Source: Tenggerimyces flavus (GTDB taxonomy: Bacteria; Actinomycetota; Actinomycetes; Propionibacteriales; Actinopolymorphaceae). Taken from it: a DNA stretch of 64,000 bases. Positions 49,028 through 58,977 of this stretch are shown piece by piece. Positions within the stretch are counted from its first letter, which is position 1. Each line of letters opens with the position of its first letter. A program made the translations under genes and the position numbers. The stretch covers positions 496,001-560,000 of the forward strand of contig NZ_JAFBCM010000001.1 in the NCBI RefSeq assembly GCF_016907715.1, read 5' to 3'. The notes below the pieces were generated by a model, which ran no database searches, was not told where the DNA came from, and saw only the letters and a list, made by a program, of their open reading frames with translations.

Positions 49028-49288
49028 TCAGCCGCCTGCGAAGGGTGGCAGGGCTTCGACCTGGGCGCCGTCGGCGAGTGGGACCGTGGCGGGGTCGCGC
49101 TTGCCGACCGGTTGCTCGTTCACCAGGTACGCGCAGCTGCCGAGCACCGTGGCCAGCCGCGGGCGGTCGGGGTGCCGTGCGACGACCGCCTCGATGACGT
49201 CCGCGAGCGTCGACGCCTCGACGTTCTCCGAGGTCAGGCCGGCCGCCTCCTTGGCCGCCGCCCAGTAGCGAATCGTCACGTTCGCCAT
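49028..49288 (-). CDS. MoaD/ThiS family sulfur carrier protein
   Basis: An 86-residue beta-grasp protein ending in the required Gly-Gly (ALPPFAGG), whose C-terminus becomes a thiocarboxylate that donates sulfur, for molybdopterin, thiamine or cysteine synthesis. It opens MANVTIRYWAAAKEAAGL, typical of MoaD. GGGAGG precedes ATG 49288. It is divergent from glnR; no other cofactor genes are adjacent, but the sulfurtransferase operon 10 kb away could supply sulfur. Its 3' end is reached by the tandem repeat (the stop lies 3 nt from it). Confidence 0.85.
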   Translation of the reverse strand: MANVTIRYWAAAKEAAGLTSENVEASTLADVIEAVVARHPDRPRLATVLGSCAYLVNEQPVGKRDPATVPLADGAQVEALPPFAGG

Positions 49289-49365
49289 CGTTTGCGGCCT
49301 CCCAGGATGTGGTACGCGTCACGCCCAGCATTCGGCACGACGTCCACCGCGCCGCGCTCATTCGA

Positions 49366-49380
49366 TATCCTGCCTGGATA
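49366..49380 (+). promoter_or_regulatory. glnR upstream inverted repeat / -10 region
   Basis: TATCC (49366-49370) and GGATA (49376-49380) flank TGCCT. TATCCT also fits a -10 box, placing transcription start near 49378, 60 nt before the GTG. The site may serve promoter recognition or autoregulation. Confidence 0.35.
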
Positions 49381-49437
49381 GTCGGACTTGGGCGACAGCG
49401 CGGTCGGCCCCGGCAGGACCCATAGAAGGAGTCGCCG

Positions 49438-50199
49438 GTGAGCACATTGCTACTCCTGACGAACGCGCTCCAGCCCTCTGCCGAGATCGTGCCCGCGCTG
49501 GCGCTGCTCGGCCACCACGTCCGCGTCGTCCCCGCCGAGGCCTCGGCGCTGCTCGAGGTGCAGCAGCCCGACGCCGTCCTCGTCGACGCCCGCCGCGAGC
49601 TCGTCCAGGCGCGCAGCCTGACCCGGGTGATCCGGACCACGGGCATCGGCGTACCGCTCTTCGTGATCGTGACCGAGGGCGGCCTCGCCGCGGTCAACGC
49701 CGACTGGGGCATGGACGACGTGCTGCTCGACACGGCCGGCCCGGCTGAGGTCGACGCGCGGCTCCGGCTCACGATGGGGCGGCTCGCGCAGCGGATCACC
49801 GAGGAGGAGCGCCCGCACGTCATCCGTCGCGGCGACCTGGTGATCGATGAGGACACCTACACCTCCCGGCTCGGCCGGCGCGCGCTCGACCTCACGTTCA
49901 AGGAGTTCGAGCTGCTGAAGTTCCTGGCCCAGCACCCCGGCCGCGTCTTCACCCGGCAGCAGCTGCTGCAGGAGGTGTGGGGGTACGACTACTTCGGCGG
50001 CACGCGCACGGTCGACGTGCACGTACGCCGGCTGCGGGCGAAGCTCGGGCCGGAGTTCGAGTCGCTGATCGGGACCGTACGCAACGTGGGGTACCGCTTC
50101 GTCGCGCCACCGTCCGGCGAGGAGCACAAGCCGCTGCCGGAGGACGACGCGGACGAGGTCTCGCCGGTGCACAGCCGTTCGGAAACCTCCACCCGCTGA
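49438..50199 (+). CDS. glnR: GlnR-type nitrogen regulator (OmpR family)
   Basis: A 253-residue winged-helix response regulator. The receiver-like domain ([20 protein letters not shown]) keeps the central Asp ([11 protein letters not shown]) but lacks the usual acidic pocket, as in GlnR, which works without phosphorylation. The C-terminal winged helix spans about 130-225 ([36 protein letters not shown]). The adjacency glnR-mshD is conserved in actinomycetes and supports the name. GTG 49438 follows AGAAGGAG. It controls ammonium assimilation and nitrogen uptake genes elsewhere in the genome. Confidence 0.9.
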   Translation: MSTLLLLTNALQPSAEIVPALALLGHHVRVVPAEASALLEVQQPDAVLVDARRELVQARSLTRVIRTTGIGVPLFVIVTEGGLAAVNADWGMDDVLLDTAGPAEVDARLRLTMGRLAQRITEEERPHVIRRGDLVIDEDTYTSRLGRRALDLTFKEFELLKFLAQHPGRVFTRQQLLQEVWGYDYFGGTRTVDVHVRRLRAKLGPEFESLIGTVRNVGYRFVAPPSGEEHKPLPEDDADEVSPVHSRSETSTR

Positions 50200-50220
50200 C
50201 CCACGGCCCACGCGAAGCTC

Positions 50221-50278
50221 AAACTGTGGGGTTCTGGTAGCAACACGCTGGCGTGTTGCTACCAGAACCCCACAGTTT
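50221..50278. terminator. 28-bp perfect palindrome, second member of the GGTTCTGGTAGC family
   Basis: Arms 50221-50248 and 50251-50278 are exact complements around TG. The core matches the palindrome at 2943-2992 with one compensated change (GCGACACGC there, GCAACACGC here). It follows glnR by 21 bp and precedes the mshD promoter, so it may terminate glnR transcription. Confidence 0.7.
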
Positions 50279-50344
50279 GCGACCGGGAGCCCGCGATGCC
50301 TGCCGTCACGTGGCTCCTGCACATCGCTCGCAGCTGCGGCCGCG

Positions 50345-50350
50345 TACCTT
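50345..50350 (+). promoter_or_regulatory. -10 box of leaderless mshD promoter
   Basis: TACCTT fits TANNNT and is followed by 7 nt (GGGCCAG) and then GTG 50358, so transcription and translation would start together. This decides the mshD start. Confidence 0.6.
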
Positions 50351-50357
50351 GGGCCAG

Positions 50358-51284
50358 GTGACGGTTTCTGTGCGCCAGGTCGAGCATCTGTCCCCCGACG
50401 AGTACGCCGACGTGGTCGCGCTGATCGACGCCGCGGCTTCGGCTGACGGCGTACGGCCGCTGGACGAGCAGGCCACAATCGACCTGCGCGGGGACGCCCC
50501 GGACACCACCCACCTGCTGGGCTCGGTCGACGACACGGTCGTGGGGTACGCGCGACTGCACCGCTCCGACGGCACCGCCGGCGGCGACGTCGTCGTCCAC
50601 CCCACGCACCGCCGGCACGGGATCGGGCGGGCACTCGTCGACGAGCTGCTCGCCGCGGCAGCCGGCCAGGCGCTGGCGGTCTGGGCGCACGGCCCGCACC
50701 CGGACGCCGCCAAGATCGCCGCCGACACCGGCTTCGAAGCCGCCCGCGAGCTGTGGCGGATGCGGCGCGACCTCGCGCTGCCGTTCCCCGACTTCCCCGT
50801 TCCCGAGGGCATCACGATCCGGACGTTCCGGCCGGGCGAGGACGACGAGGCGTTCCTCGCGGTCAACGCCAAGGCGTTCGCCGAGCACCCCGAGCAGGGT
50901 CGCTGGCGGCAGCCCGAGCTGGACGCGCGGCTCGCGGAGCCGTGGTTCGACCCGGCTGGGTTCTTCGTCGCCGACCGGGACGGCCAGTTCGTCGGCTACC
51001 ACTGGACGAAGGTGCACGAGCCGCCCGTACGCGGTGAGGCACCGGACGCCCGGGCGGGCGAGGTGTACGTGCTCGGCCTCGACCCCGCCGCCCAGGCCGG
51101 CGGGCTCGGCAAGGCGCTGCTCGTCGCCGGTCTGCGCAGTCTCCGGGACCGCGGCCTGCCGGTCGTCATGCTGTACGCCGAGTCCGACAACGACAAGGCG
51201 ATCAAGCTGTACGAGAAGCTCGGCTTCGACCACGTCGATACCGATGTCCGCTATCGGCACCCTGGTACCGCAAGCCTGAGTTGA
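50358..51284 (+). CDS. mshD: Mycothiol synthase
   Basis: A 308-residue enzyme with two GNAT domains that acetylates Cys-GlcN-Ins with acetyl-CoA, the last step of mycothiol synthesis. The N-terminal domain (about 1-140) has the degenerate GGDVVVHPTHRRHGIGRALV loop. The C-terminal, catalytic domain has GEVYVLGLDPAAQAGGLGKA, the acetyl-CoA P-loop (Q-x-x-G-x-G type), and LYAESDNDKAIKLYEKLGF. GTG 50358 is set by the -10 box upstream. Its presence marks the organism as a mycothiol-using actinobacterium. Confidence 0.9.
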   Translation: MTVSVRQVEHLSPDEYADVVALIDAAASADGVRPLDEQATIDLRGDAPDTTHLLGSVDDTVVGYARLHRSDGTAGGDVVVHPTHRRHGIGRALVDELLAAAAGQALAVWAHGPHPDAAKIAADTGFEAARELWRMRRDLALPFPDFPVPEGITIRTFRPGEDDEAFLAVNAKAFAEHPEQGRWRQPELDARLAEPWFDPAGFFVADRDGQFVGYHWTKVHEPPVRGEAPDARAGEVYVLGLDPAAQAGGLGKALLVAGLRSLRDRGLPVVMLYAESDNDKAIKLYEKLGFDHVDTDVRYRHPGTASLS

Positions 51285-51418
51285 CAGCGTTCCTACGCGA
51301 TCCGGACAAATCACCTGTCGTGATTGCGCCAGTGACGCTTACCGGCCAACCAATCTTCTTCCTGCGTTGAGCATTTCGGTGTCATCTTCAGCGTGTCCCT
51401 CGCTGCGAGGAGTGCGCT

Positions 51419-54400
51419 GTGAGACTTGCCGTCCCCCTTGTCGTCGCAGTCCTGATCACCGGTTCGCTGTCCACCGCCTCGGCGGACAGCGGGCTGGAAC
51501 CGTTGCCACAGAACGCCGCCACGCCTCCTGCGACGAGCACCGTCACGCTGCTCACCGGCGACGTGGTCACGGTCGCCGCGACGCCGACCGGTGAGCGTAC
51601 GTTCACCGTTCGCCCTGCCCGTCGCACCAACGGCACGCCGGTCACGTTCAGCAGCGCCGCCGACGGCGAGCACCTGTACGTCATCCCGTCCGACGCCGCG
51701 CCGCACCTCGCCGCCGACAGGCTCGACCTGGGCCTGTTCGACGTCGCCGCATTGAGCGAGTCCGGCCCGCCGCCGGTCATCGTGCAGTACGCGAACACCC
51801 GCCGGGCCGTGACCGCCGGAGCCACAGCGACGCTCGAGAGCATCGACGCCGTCGCGTACGACCCCAAGCAAACCGACGTCTGGTCCATGCTGACGAGCGA
51901 TGGCGCCCGCCTGGCGAACGACGTCCGCAAGGTCTGGCTGGACGCCACCATCGAGGCAGACCTCGACGTGAGCGTCCCGCAGATCGGCGCACCCTCGGTC
52001 TGGGCCGCGGGCTTCGACGGCACCGGCGCCAAGGTCGCGGTCCTCGACACCGGCATCGACAAGGAGCATCCCGACCTCGCCGGCAAGGTCGTCGCCGAGC
52101 AGAACTTCAGCGACGACGCGTCCCCCGTGGACGGCAACGGGCACGGCACCCACGTCGCCTCGATCGTCGCCGGCAACGGCGGCACCTACAAGGGCGTCGC
52201 TCCGGGCGCCGACCTGATGGTCGGCAAGGTGCTCACGAACGCCGGCTCCGGCCAGCTGTCGTGGGCGATCGACGGCATGGAGTGGGCCGCGGCCAACGGC
52301 GCCGACGTCGTCAACCTCAGCCTGTCCGCACCGCCGACCGACGGCACCGACCCGGGCAGCCTCGCGGTCGACGCGCTGACGCGGGAGACCGGCACGCTGT
52401 TCGTCATCGCGTCCGGCAACGACTACGCGGACGCGGCGGTCGGTACGCCGGGCGCGGCCACCGAGGCGCTCACCGTCGGCGCGGTCGACGACCAGGACGC
52501 GCTCGCCGACTTCTCCAACCGCGGTCCGCGCCGCGGCGACGCGATCGTCAAGCCGAACCTCACCGCACCGGGCGTCGGCATCGTCGCCGCCCGCGCCGCA
52601 GGCACCAGCCTGGGTACGCCGGTCGACGACCGCTACACCAGCGCCAGCGGAACGTCGATGGCCACGCCGCACGTCGCCGGCGCGGCGGCCCTGCTCGCAC
52701 AGGCGCATCCGGACTGGCAGGCGTCGGAGCTCAAGTCCGCTCTGGTCTCGACGGCTGCCCCCGGCGCCTACACCGCGTACCAGCAGGGCGCCGGCCGCGT
52801 CGACGTCGGCAAGGCGTTCGCGCAACGGGTGTACGGGCCGGCGACCGCCGACTTCGGCCGGCTGCCCGACCCCGCGACTGACCCGGTCACCCGCACGCTC
52901 ACGTACACCAACGACACCGACGCAGCCGTCACGCTCGAGCTCGGCGTGACCGGTAACGGCTGGGACAGCCGAGACGTCCCCGCCGCCGCGGTCCACCTCG
53001 CAACGACCAGCCTGACCGTCGCGCCGCACGCCTCCGCGACCGTCGACCTCACCGCCGAGCCGGCGCTGCTGGACGCGGGCGTCTACAGCGGGATCGTCGC
53101 CGCGACCGCGCCGGGCGGCGTCACCGTACGCACGCCGTGGAGCCTGTACGAGGCGAGCGAGACCCAGCAGCTGACCGTCAGCCTGAAGGACCGCCGGGGC
53201 AAGCCCGCCGAGCTCGGCCTGCCGATCCACGTCGTCAAGACCAACCCGGGCTTCGTCGCGAACGACCCGTTCCGCAACTGGTACCACTTCGGCTGGTCCG
53301 ACTCCGAGGGCAACGCGACGTTCGACGTCGCGCCCGGCGTGTACGACGTCTACGCGCAGATCACCACCTGGCAGCTCGAGGCTCGCGAGTCCACGATCGC
53401 GGTCGCGTCGGAACGCGACGTCGCCGCCGACACCGCGGTGACGCTCGACGCCAGCCAGGCGAAGCGCCGCAACCCTCGCGTGGGCGAGGACGTCGACCTG
53501 ATGATGGGCGAGATCGGCGTCAACCGGCAGCTGTCGGACGGCCGTTCGTTCCGGATGGGCGCGCTGTTCGACGAGTCGACGGACTGGGAGCTGTTCACCA
53601 CGCCGGGACCGCGGCCGAAGACGGGATCTACGGAGTCGTACACGAAGTGGGTGCTCGGCTCGCAGCTCGTTCGCGTGCCCGGCCTGCATCCCGCGTACTG
53701 GCCGTACGCCGCCGGACCGGCGCTCGCGGGTCGGCGTACGCTGCCGGTCGTCTTCGCCGGAGGTGGCGAGAACTTCCAACCAGCCAAGGGCAAACTCGCC
53801 CTGGTCCGCGTCGGCATCCCCTCCGGGGAGCCGTACCCGTACTCCTACTTCATCAACGAGCTGCAACGGGTGACCGACCGTGCGGCCGCCGCCGAGGTCG
53901 CCGGCGTGCTCGCCTACGCCGACCTCGCGGGCGCGAAGGCCCACGAGGTCCGCGCCGAGCCGATCCTCCAGCTCGGGCTGAGCCGGGACGAGGGCGAGGC
54001 GCTCCGCAAGGCCATCGCACGTCGCCCGACCAAGCTGACCATCGACGGACGGCAGACTCCCGAACGCGTCTATCACGTGCGGCTCGGGCACGACGGCGGC
54101 TGGCCCTCGAAGGGCGACCCGACCGTTGGCAAGCGCGAGTTGACGACGATCCCCGCGCGCTATCACAGCGATTCGCCAACGCAGAGAGGCGAAATCGCGT
54201 GGTTCGCATTCAGCGCGAACATGCCGGACAGCGCCCAGCTCGCCGTGCCGTTCCATGCGCCGGCGGCCTGGACGGAGCTGGTCGCGAACAGCGGCCCGCC
54301 CCTGCGGTGGACGAGGCAGACCTGGCTCGAGGACACGTTCCTGCGCACGTGGGACCGCATCCCGGCCGGTAGGGGTGAGCGCCGCGGGACGGAGACCTGG

Positions 54401-55150
54401 GGCGAGGCGCCGATGACGTACGGCGCGGTCGACGTCGCCGGCGCGTACCCGACGACGCTCGACTGCACCTTCTGCCGGCAGGGCGACCGGTTCGTCACCG
54501 GGAAGTACCGGCTGGACGCGAGCGGGAAGCACTACGAGTACGCGTGGTTCGCCCCGCCGGAGGTGCGGCTGTTCCGCGGCGACACCGAGCTCCCGCGCAG
54601 CGGCTCGTCATGGCGGTGGTTCCAACTCCCACCGGGCGCGGGCACGTACCGGCTGACGATGGACTACACCCAGCCCGGCTCGGAGCCGACCGCGCTGGCG
54701 CCGAAGGTGCTGACCGAGTGGGTGTTCCGCTCCCAGCCGCCTCAGCCTGGGAAGCTGCCGCCGGCGTACGCCTGCCCGTTCACCGGCGACACCAACGCGT
54801 GCGCGTTCGAGCCGCTGATCCAGCTCCGGTACGAGCTCGGGCTCAGCCTGCACAACAGAGCGCCGGCGAACGGGACGTACCGCTTCGACATCCATGCGGC
54901 ACCGCTGTCCGGCGCCGGCGACCGGACGCCGGTGGCCGGGATGCAGGTGCAGTACTCCCTCGACGACGGCGCCACCTGGGCGTCGGCATCTGTCCGCAAG
55001 AAGGGCCGCGGCGAGTTCGGGGTGAGCGTGCGGCATCCGAAGCTCGAGCAGACGAATGGCTATGTCTGGTTGAAGGTTCGCGCCTGGAACAGCAAGGGCG
55101 ACTCCGTAGACCAGACCGTGCAGCGCGCCTACCGCTTGGAGACCCGATGA
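51419..55150 (+). CDS. Secreted S8 (subtilisin-like) serine peptidase, giant, first of a pair
   Basis: A 1243-residue exported subtilase. The signal peptide is about 1-23; a pro-region with VTLLTGDVVTV follows. The peptidase domain (about 190-470) has the triad Asp210 (VAVLDTGID), His242 (GHGTHVA) and Ser413 (GTSMATPH). Beyond it lie beta-sandwich domains and a large C-terminal part, including a PA-like region near 840-900 and a paired-Cys motif (LDCTFCRQGD). GTG 51419 follows GCGAGGAG. Its stop overlaps the next subtilase start by 4 bp. It likely degrades extracellular protein for nutrition; its substrates are unknown. Confidence 0.88.
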   Translation: MRLAVPLVVAVLITGSLSTASADSGLEPLPQNAATPPATSTVTLLTGDVVTVAATPTGERTFTVRPARRTNGTPVTFSSAADGEHLYVIPSDAAPHLAADRLDLGLFDVAALSESGPPPVIVQYANTRRAVTAGATATLESIDAVAYDPKQTDVWSMLTSDGARLANDVRKVWLDATIEADLDVSVPQIGAPSVWAAGFDGTGAKVAVLDTGIDKEHPDLAGKVVAEQNFSDDASPVDGNGHGTHVASIVAGNGGTYKGVAPGADLMVGKVLTNAGSGQLSWAIDGMEWAAANGADVVNLSLSAPPTDGTDPGSLAVDALTRETGTLFVIASGNDYADAAVGTPGAATEALTVGAVDDQDALADFSNRGPRRGDAIVKPNLTAPGVGIVAARAAGTSLGTPVDDRYTSASGTSMATPHVAGAAALLAQAHPDWQASELKSALVSTAAPGAYTAYQQGAGRVDVGKAFAQRVYGPATADFGRLPDPATDPVTRTLTYTNDTDAAVTLELGVTGNGWDSRDVPAAAVHLATTSLTVAPHASATVDLTAEPALLDAGVYSGIVAATAPGGVTVRTPWSLYEASETQQLTVSLKDRRGKPAELGLPIHVVKTNPGFVANDPFRNWYHFGWSDSEGNATFDVAPGVYDVYAQITTWQLEARESTIAVASERDVAADTAVTLDASQAKRRNPRVGEDVDLMMGEIGVNRQLSDGRSFRMGALFDESTDWELFTTPGPRPKTGSTESYTKWVLGSQLVRVPGLHPAYWPYAAGPALAGRRTLPVVFAGGGENFQPAKGKLALVRVGIPSGEPYPYSYFINELQRVTDRAAAAEVAGVLAYADLAGAKAHEVRAEPILQLGLSRDEGEALRKAIARRPTKLTIDGRQTPERVYHVRLGHDGGWPSKGDPTVGKRELTTIPARYHSDSPTQRGEIAWFAFSANMPDSAQLAVPFHAPAAWTELVANSGPPLRWTRQTWLEDTFLRTWDRIPAGRGERRGTETWGEAPMTYGAVDVAGAYPTTLDCTFCRQGDRFVTGKYRLDASGKHYEYAWFAPPEVRLFRGDTELPRSGSSWRWFQLPPGAGTYRLTMDYTQPGSEPTALAPKVLTEWVFRSQPPQPGKLPPAYACPFTGDTNACAFEPLIQLRYELGLSLHNRAPANGTYRFDIHAAPLSGAGDRTPVAGMQVQYSLDDGATWASASVRKKGRGEFGVSVRHPKLEQTNGYVWLKVRAWNSKGDSVDQTVQRAYRLETR

Positions 55151-58100
55151 AGGCTGTTCGCAGCACCCTCGTTGCCGCCGCGCTCGTCCTGGCGGGGCTC
55201 GCACCCTCGTCGGCGACCGCCGCTCCGGTCACGCCCGTGGCCGGCGGCGAGCCGTCGCAGCGGGTCACGCTGCTCACCGGCGACGTCGTGTCCGTCACGG
55301 AGGTCGGCGGCAAGACGTCCGTCGCGGTGGACCGCGTCTCCGGTGCCGTGCAGGCGTACACCAAGGACGGCGACACCTACGTGCTGCCGGAGCGCGTCGC
55401 GCCGTACGTCCGCGCCGGAACGGTCGACGCCGAACTGTTCAACGTCACCAGGCTGATCGAGCAGGGCCGCACCGACGACAAGGCCAAGCTGCTGCCGCTG
55501 ATCGTCACGTACGACCGCACTGCCTCGCGGTCCCGGTCCAGCCTGCTCGCGCAGGCCGAGGCGCTCCCCGCGAGCGACGCGACGCTCGCGCTGCCGAGCA
55601 TCGACGGCGCCGCCGTGACGCTCGACAAGCAGGCCGCCGCCGGCTTCTGGTCCGCGGTCGACGGCGCGAACGGCCAACTGGACAAGGGCATCGACAAGAT
55701 CTGGCTGGACGGCAAGGTCGAGGCGTCGCTCGACGTGAGCGTCCCGCTGATCGGCGCGCCGGAGGCCTGGGCGAACGGGCTCGACGGCACCGGCACCACC
55801 GTTGCCGTCCTCGACACCGGCGTCGACGCCGCCCACCCGGACCTCGCCGGCAAGGTCGGCGCCCAGCAGGACTTCACCGGCGGCGGCTCCCCCGTCGACC
55901 ACCACGGCCACGGCACGCACGTCGCCGCGACCGTCGCCGGCACGGGCGCCGCGTCCGGCGGTTCCCGCAAGGGCGTCGCGCCGGGCGCCATGCTGATGAA
56001 CGGCAAGGTCCTCGACGACGGCGGCAGCGGCTACGACTCGTGGATCATCGCCGGCATGGAGTGGGCGACCGGCAACGGCGCCGACGTCGTCAGCATGAGC
56101 CTCGGCGGGTACGCGTCCGACGGGACCGACCCGCTCAGCCAGGCCGTGAACGAGCTCACGGCCAGCACCGGCACGCTGTTCGTCATCGCGTCGGGCAACT
56201 ACGGCCCGAGCGGCTACAGCGTCACCAACCCGGGCACGGCCGACGCCGCGCTCACTGTCGGCAACGTGACGAAGGCCGAGGAGCTCGCGAGCAGCTCCGG
56301 CCGTGGACCACGTACCGGCGACCATGCGATCAAGCCGGACATCACCGCGCCGGGCACCGACATCGTCGCCGCCCGCGCGGCCGGAACGAGCCTGGGTACG
56401 CCGGTCGACGAGAACTACACGAGCCTGACCGGCACCTCGATGGCGACGCCGCATGTCGCCGGCGCGGCCGCGATCGTGCACCAGCAGCACCCGGACTGGA
56501 CGCCCGCGCAGGTGAAGGCCGCGCTGGTCTCGACCGCGAAACCACGCGACGACCTGACCGTCTACGAGCAGGGCGGCGGGCGCGTGGACGTCGCGAAGGC
56601 GACCGCGCAGGGCGTGTTCGCGGGGCCGACGCCGCTGAACTTCGGCTACCTGCCGTACCCACAGACCGAGCTCGACCCGATCGTGCGGACCGTGACGTTC
56701 ACCAACACGACCGGCGCCGCGGTCACGCTCGACCTGACCGCGTCGGCGGAGGTCGCCGACGGCACGGCCGCGCCGGCCGGGATGGTCACGCTGAGCGCGC
56801 TGTCGGTCGAGGTCCCGGCTGGCGGGACGGCGACCGTGGACGTGACCGTGGACCCCGCGCTCGGCGACGCCGGCCTGTACAGCGGCTACCTCGTCGGCCA
56901 GGGCGCGGGCGGCGTGCGTGTCGCGCTGCCGCTCGGGCTGAACAAGGAGCCCGAGTCGTACGACCTGTCCCTCACCGTGCTCGACCGCCTGGGCGCGCCG
57001 AACCGCGGCGCGACGGTCCAGGTCGGCAACGTCGACGACTCGTCGAAGCTCATCGCGTTCCCGAACCTGGACGCGCAGGGCAAGGCGACGTTGCGGGTAC
57101 CGGTCGGCACGTACAGCGTGAACGCCGTCGTCACCACGATCGAGGCCGGCGAGTACACCTACGCGTTCGTCGGCGCGCCCGAGGTGAACGTCGGGCCGGG
57201 CGGCGCGAACGTCGTCCTCGACGGCCGCCGCACGGTGCCGCTGAACGTCGAGGTCGGCAAGGACAACGAGAACATCTCGGCGAAGCTGGAGTTCTGGCGG
57301 ATGCCGCTGAAGGGCGAGCCGATCAGCTATCGCTACACGTTGGGCGAGCCGTTCACGAAGATGTACGCCGCACCGACCACGCCGGTGACCAAGGGCGCCT
57401 TCCACCTGGTCACGCAGTACTCGCTGGTCACACCGGACCTCGAAGCTTCCGGTTCGGCGCTCCGAGAGTTCCGGCCGCAGTACCTGGTCTACTCCCCGGA
57501 ACTTTCGAAGGCTCGGCTGCGGCTGCGCGTCGTGGACGTGGGGAAGGCCTCGCCCGCAGAACTTTCGGCCGTCGACGTCCGCGGCAAGGTGGCGGTGATC
57601 GAGGCCGTCGAGGGGCAGTGGAGCGAGCAGATCACCGCGGCCGCTGCTGCCGGTGCACGAGTCGCGTTCCTCTACAGCCGGAACGGATATCCGTACTTCG
57701 GCTCGGTCGAGCGCGGGCTGCCGATCCCGGGCGCCGCTCTGAAACTTTCGGAGGCGGAGGCCCTTGTTTCGTGGGCGAAACGCGGCCGGCTGCTCACGCT
57801 GGAAAGCACTCCGGACAGCCCGTTCCTGTATGACCTGCGCTATGACTACGACGGCTTCGTGCCGTCGGGCTCGTTGACGCGGCGCGTGCGGGACCGGGAC
57901 GTGGCGACGGTGCGGAGCACGTACCACGCGGACGCGCTCGCGCGGGACGCCGCGGAGGTGAACGCGGCGTTCGCACCGTGGCAGGACTGGAGCTTCGACG
58001 CGAACCGATACTTCCGGACTCCGGGCGAACGGACCGAGTACGTGACCGCGCGACCGGGACTGCTGTGGCAGCGGACCGTGTACGGCTACGAAACTCCGGA

Positions 58101-58911
58101 GGTCGTTTTCGGACGGCCGATGCGCGATCAGTTCCGGTACTACTCCGGAAACGACATGCTGCGCGGGACCTGGTTCGGCGGGGCGGTGACGGGACCGGTG
58201 CCGCGGGTCGAACGGACGCCGCAGGACCGGGTCGCGATCCCATGCGCGGGCTGCCGGGACGCTGACGAGCTGTTCTTCTGGCTGGAGGACCTGGGCAGCT
58301 CGGACGCGGGGCACTACGGCGCGTTCGACACCCGGTGGGAGAACTCGGCGACGCGGCTCTACCGCGACGGTGAGCTCGTCGTCTCGCGGCGTACGGCGCG
58401 CGGGGTGCTCGAGGCGGTGCCCGCCGGCTCGACGTACCGGCTGGAGGTGGACAGCTTCTCCGACGCGCCGTGGAGCTGGGGCTGGAAGACGAAGTCGGCC
58501 TGGACCCTCGCCTCGTCCGCGCCGTCGCGGCCGTCGGCACTGCCGGCCTGGTACGAGTGCGGGGTCGGGCGCGGGCGGGACTGCGCGTACCTGCCGATGC
58601 TGTTCGCCCGGTACGACGTGCCGCTCGACGCGCTGAACCGCGCGCCGGCAGGGCGGTCGTTCACCTTCGACCTGTCGATCGACGGCCAGCCGTACGCGCC
58701 CAAGCCCCGGCTGAAGTCGGTCCGGCTCGAGGTGTCGTACGACGACGGAGCGACGTGGCGCCCGGCCTCGCTGCGAGGGTCGGGAGGCGACTACCGGGCC
58801 ACCGTTCACCACCCGAAGACAGCGTCGTTCGCCTCCCTGCGAGTGCGCGCGGAGGACAGGTCCGGGAACGTTCTCACCCAGGAGGTGACCAGGGCGTACA
58901 AGCTGCGCTGA
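55147..58911 (+). CDS. Secreted S8 (subtilisin-like) serine peptidase, giant, second of a pair
   Basis: A 1254-residue paralogue of the preceding gene, matching it along its whole length: signal peptide, VTLLTGDVVSV pro-region, triad Asp223 (VAVLDTGVD), His255 (GHGTHVA) and Ser431 (GTSMATPH), a PA-like segment (VRGKVAVIEAVEGQWSEQIT), a C-x2-C (PCAGCRDAD) and a similar C-terminal YDDGATW domain. ATG 55147 overlaps the upstream stop (ATGA), so the two proteases are made from one transcript in coupled fashion. They arose by tandem duplication but have diverged substantially, so they probably cleave different substrates. Confidence 0.88.
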   Translation: MKAVRSTLVAAALVLAGLAPSSATAAPVTPVAGGEPSQRVTLLTGDVVSVTEVGGKTSVAVDRVSGAVQAYTKDGDTYVLPERVAPYVRAGTVDAELFNVTRLIEQGRTDDKAKLLPLIVTYDRTASRSRSSLLAQAEALPASDATLALPSIDGAAVTLDKQAAAGFWSAVDGANGQLDKGIDKIWLDGKVEASLDVSVPLIGAPEAWANGLDGTGTTVAVLDTGVDAAHPDLAGKVGAQQDFTGGGSPVDHHGHGTHVAATVAGTGAASGGSRKGVAPGAMLMNGKVLDDGGSGYDSWIIAGMEWATGNGADVVSMSLGGYASDGTDPLSQAVNELTASTGTLFVIASGNYGPSGYSVTNPGTADAALTVGNVTKAEELASSSGRGPRTGDHAIKPDITAPGTDIVAARAAGTSLGTPVDENYTSLTGTSMATPHVAGAAAIVHQQHPDWTPAQVKAALVSTAKPRDDLTVYEQGGGRVDVAKATAQGVFAGPTPLNFGYLPYPQTELDPIVRTVTFTNTTGAAVTLDLTASAEVADGTAAPAGMVTLSALSVEVPAGGTATVDVTVDPALGDAGLYSGYLVGQGAGGVRVALPLGLNKEPESYDLSLTVLDRLGAPNRGATVQVGNVDDSSKLIAFPNLDAQGKATLRVPVGTYSVNAVVTTIEAGEYTYAFVGAPEVNVGPGGANVVLDGRRTVPLNVEVGKDNENISAKLEFWRMPLKGEPISYRYTLGEPFTKMYAAPTTPVTKGAFHLVTQYSLVTPDLEASGSALREFRPQYLVYSPELSKARLRLRVVDVGKASPAELSAVDVRGKVAVIEAVEGQWSEQITAAAAAGARVAFLYSRNGYPYFGSVERGLPIPGAALKLSEAEALVSWAKRGRLLTLESTPDSPFLYDLRYDYDGFVPSGSLTRRVRDRDVATVRSTYHADALARDAAEVNAAFAPWQDWSFDANRYFRTPGERTEYVTARPGLLWQRTVYGYETPEVVFGRPMRDQFRYYSGNDMLRGTWFGGAVTGPVPRVERTPQDRVAIPCAGCRDADELFFWLEDLGSSDAGHYGAFDTRWENSATRLYRDGELVVSRRTARGVLEAVPAGSTYRLEVDSFSDAPWSWGWKTKSAWTLASSAPSRPSALPAWYECGVGRGRDCAYLPMLFARYDVPLDALNRAPAGRSFTFDLSIDGQPYAPKPRLKSVRLEVSYDDGATWRPASLRGSGGDYRATVHHPKTASFASLRVRAEDRSGNVLTQEVTRAYKLR

Positions 58912-58977
58912 GAACGCGCCGGGAGCGCCAAAAGCCCAGGTGACCGACTCGGCCAGCGATCCCCTTACGGTTACCAC

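Noticed and set aside
48539-49381. Long plus-strand open frame over the tandem repeat and on through moaD
   Set aside because: After 49022 it is the antisense of moaD; openness there follows from moaD codon structure. Only the repeat part is reported as possibly coding.
48594-49856. 420-codon minus-strand frame through repeat, moaD and glnR region
   Set aside because: It is antisense to glnR and out of frame with moaD; no start signal, and its repeated peptide merely mirrors the DNA repeat.
57490-57750. Repeated CTTTCG strings in the second subtilase as a regulatory motif
   Set aside because: They fall in frame as Leu-Ser codons in separate positions; probably local codon bias and not a signal.
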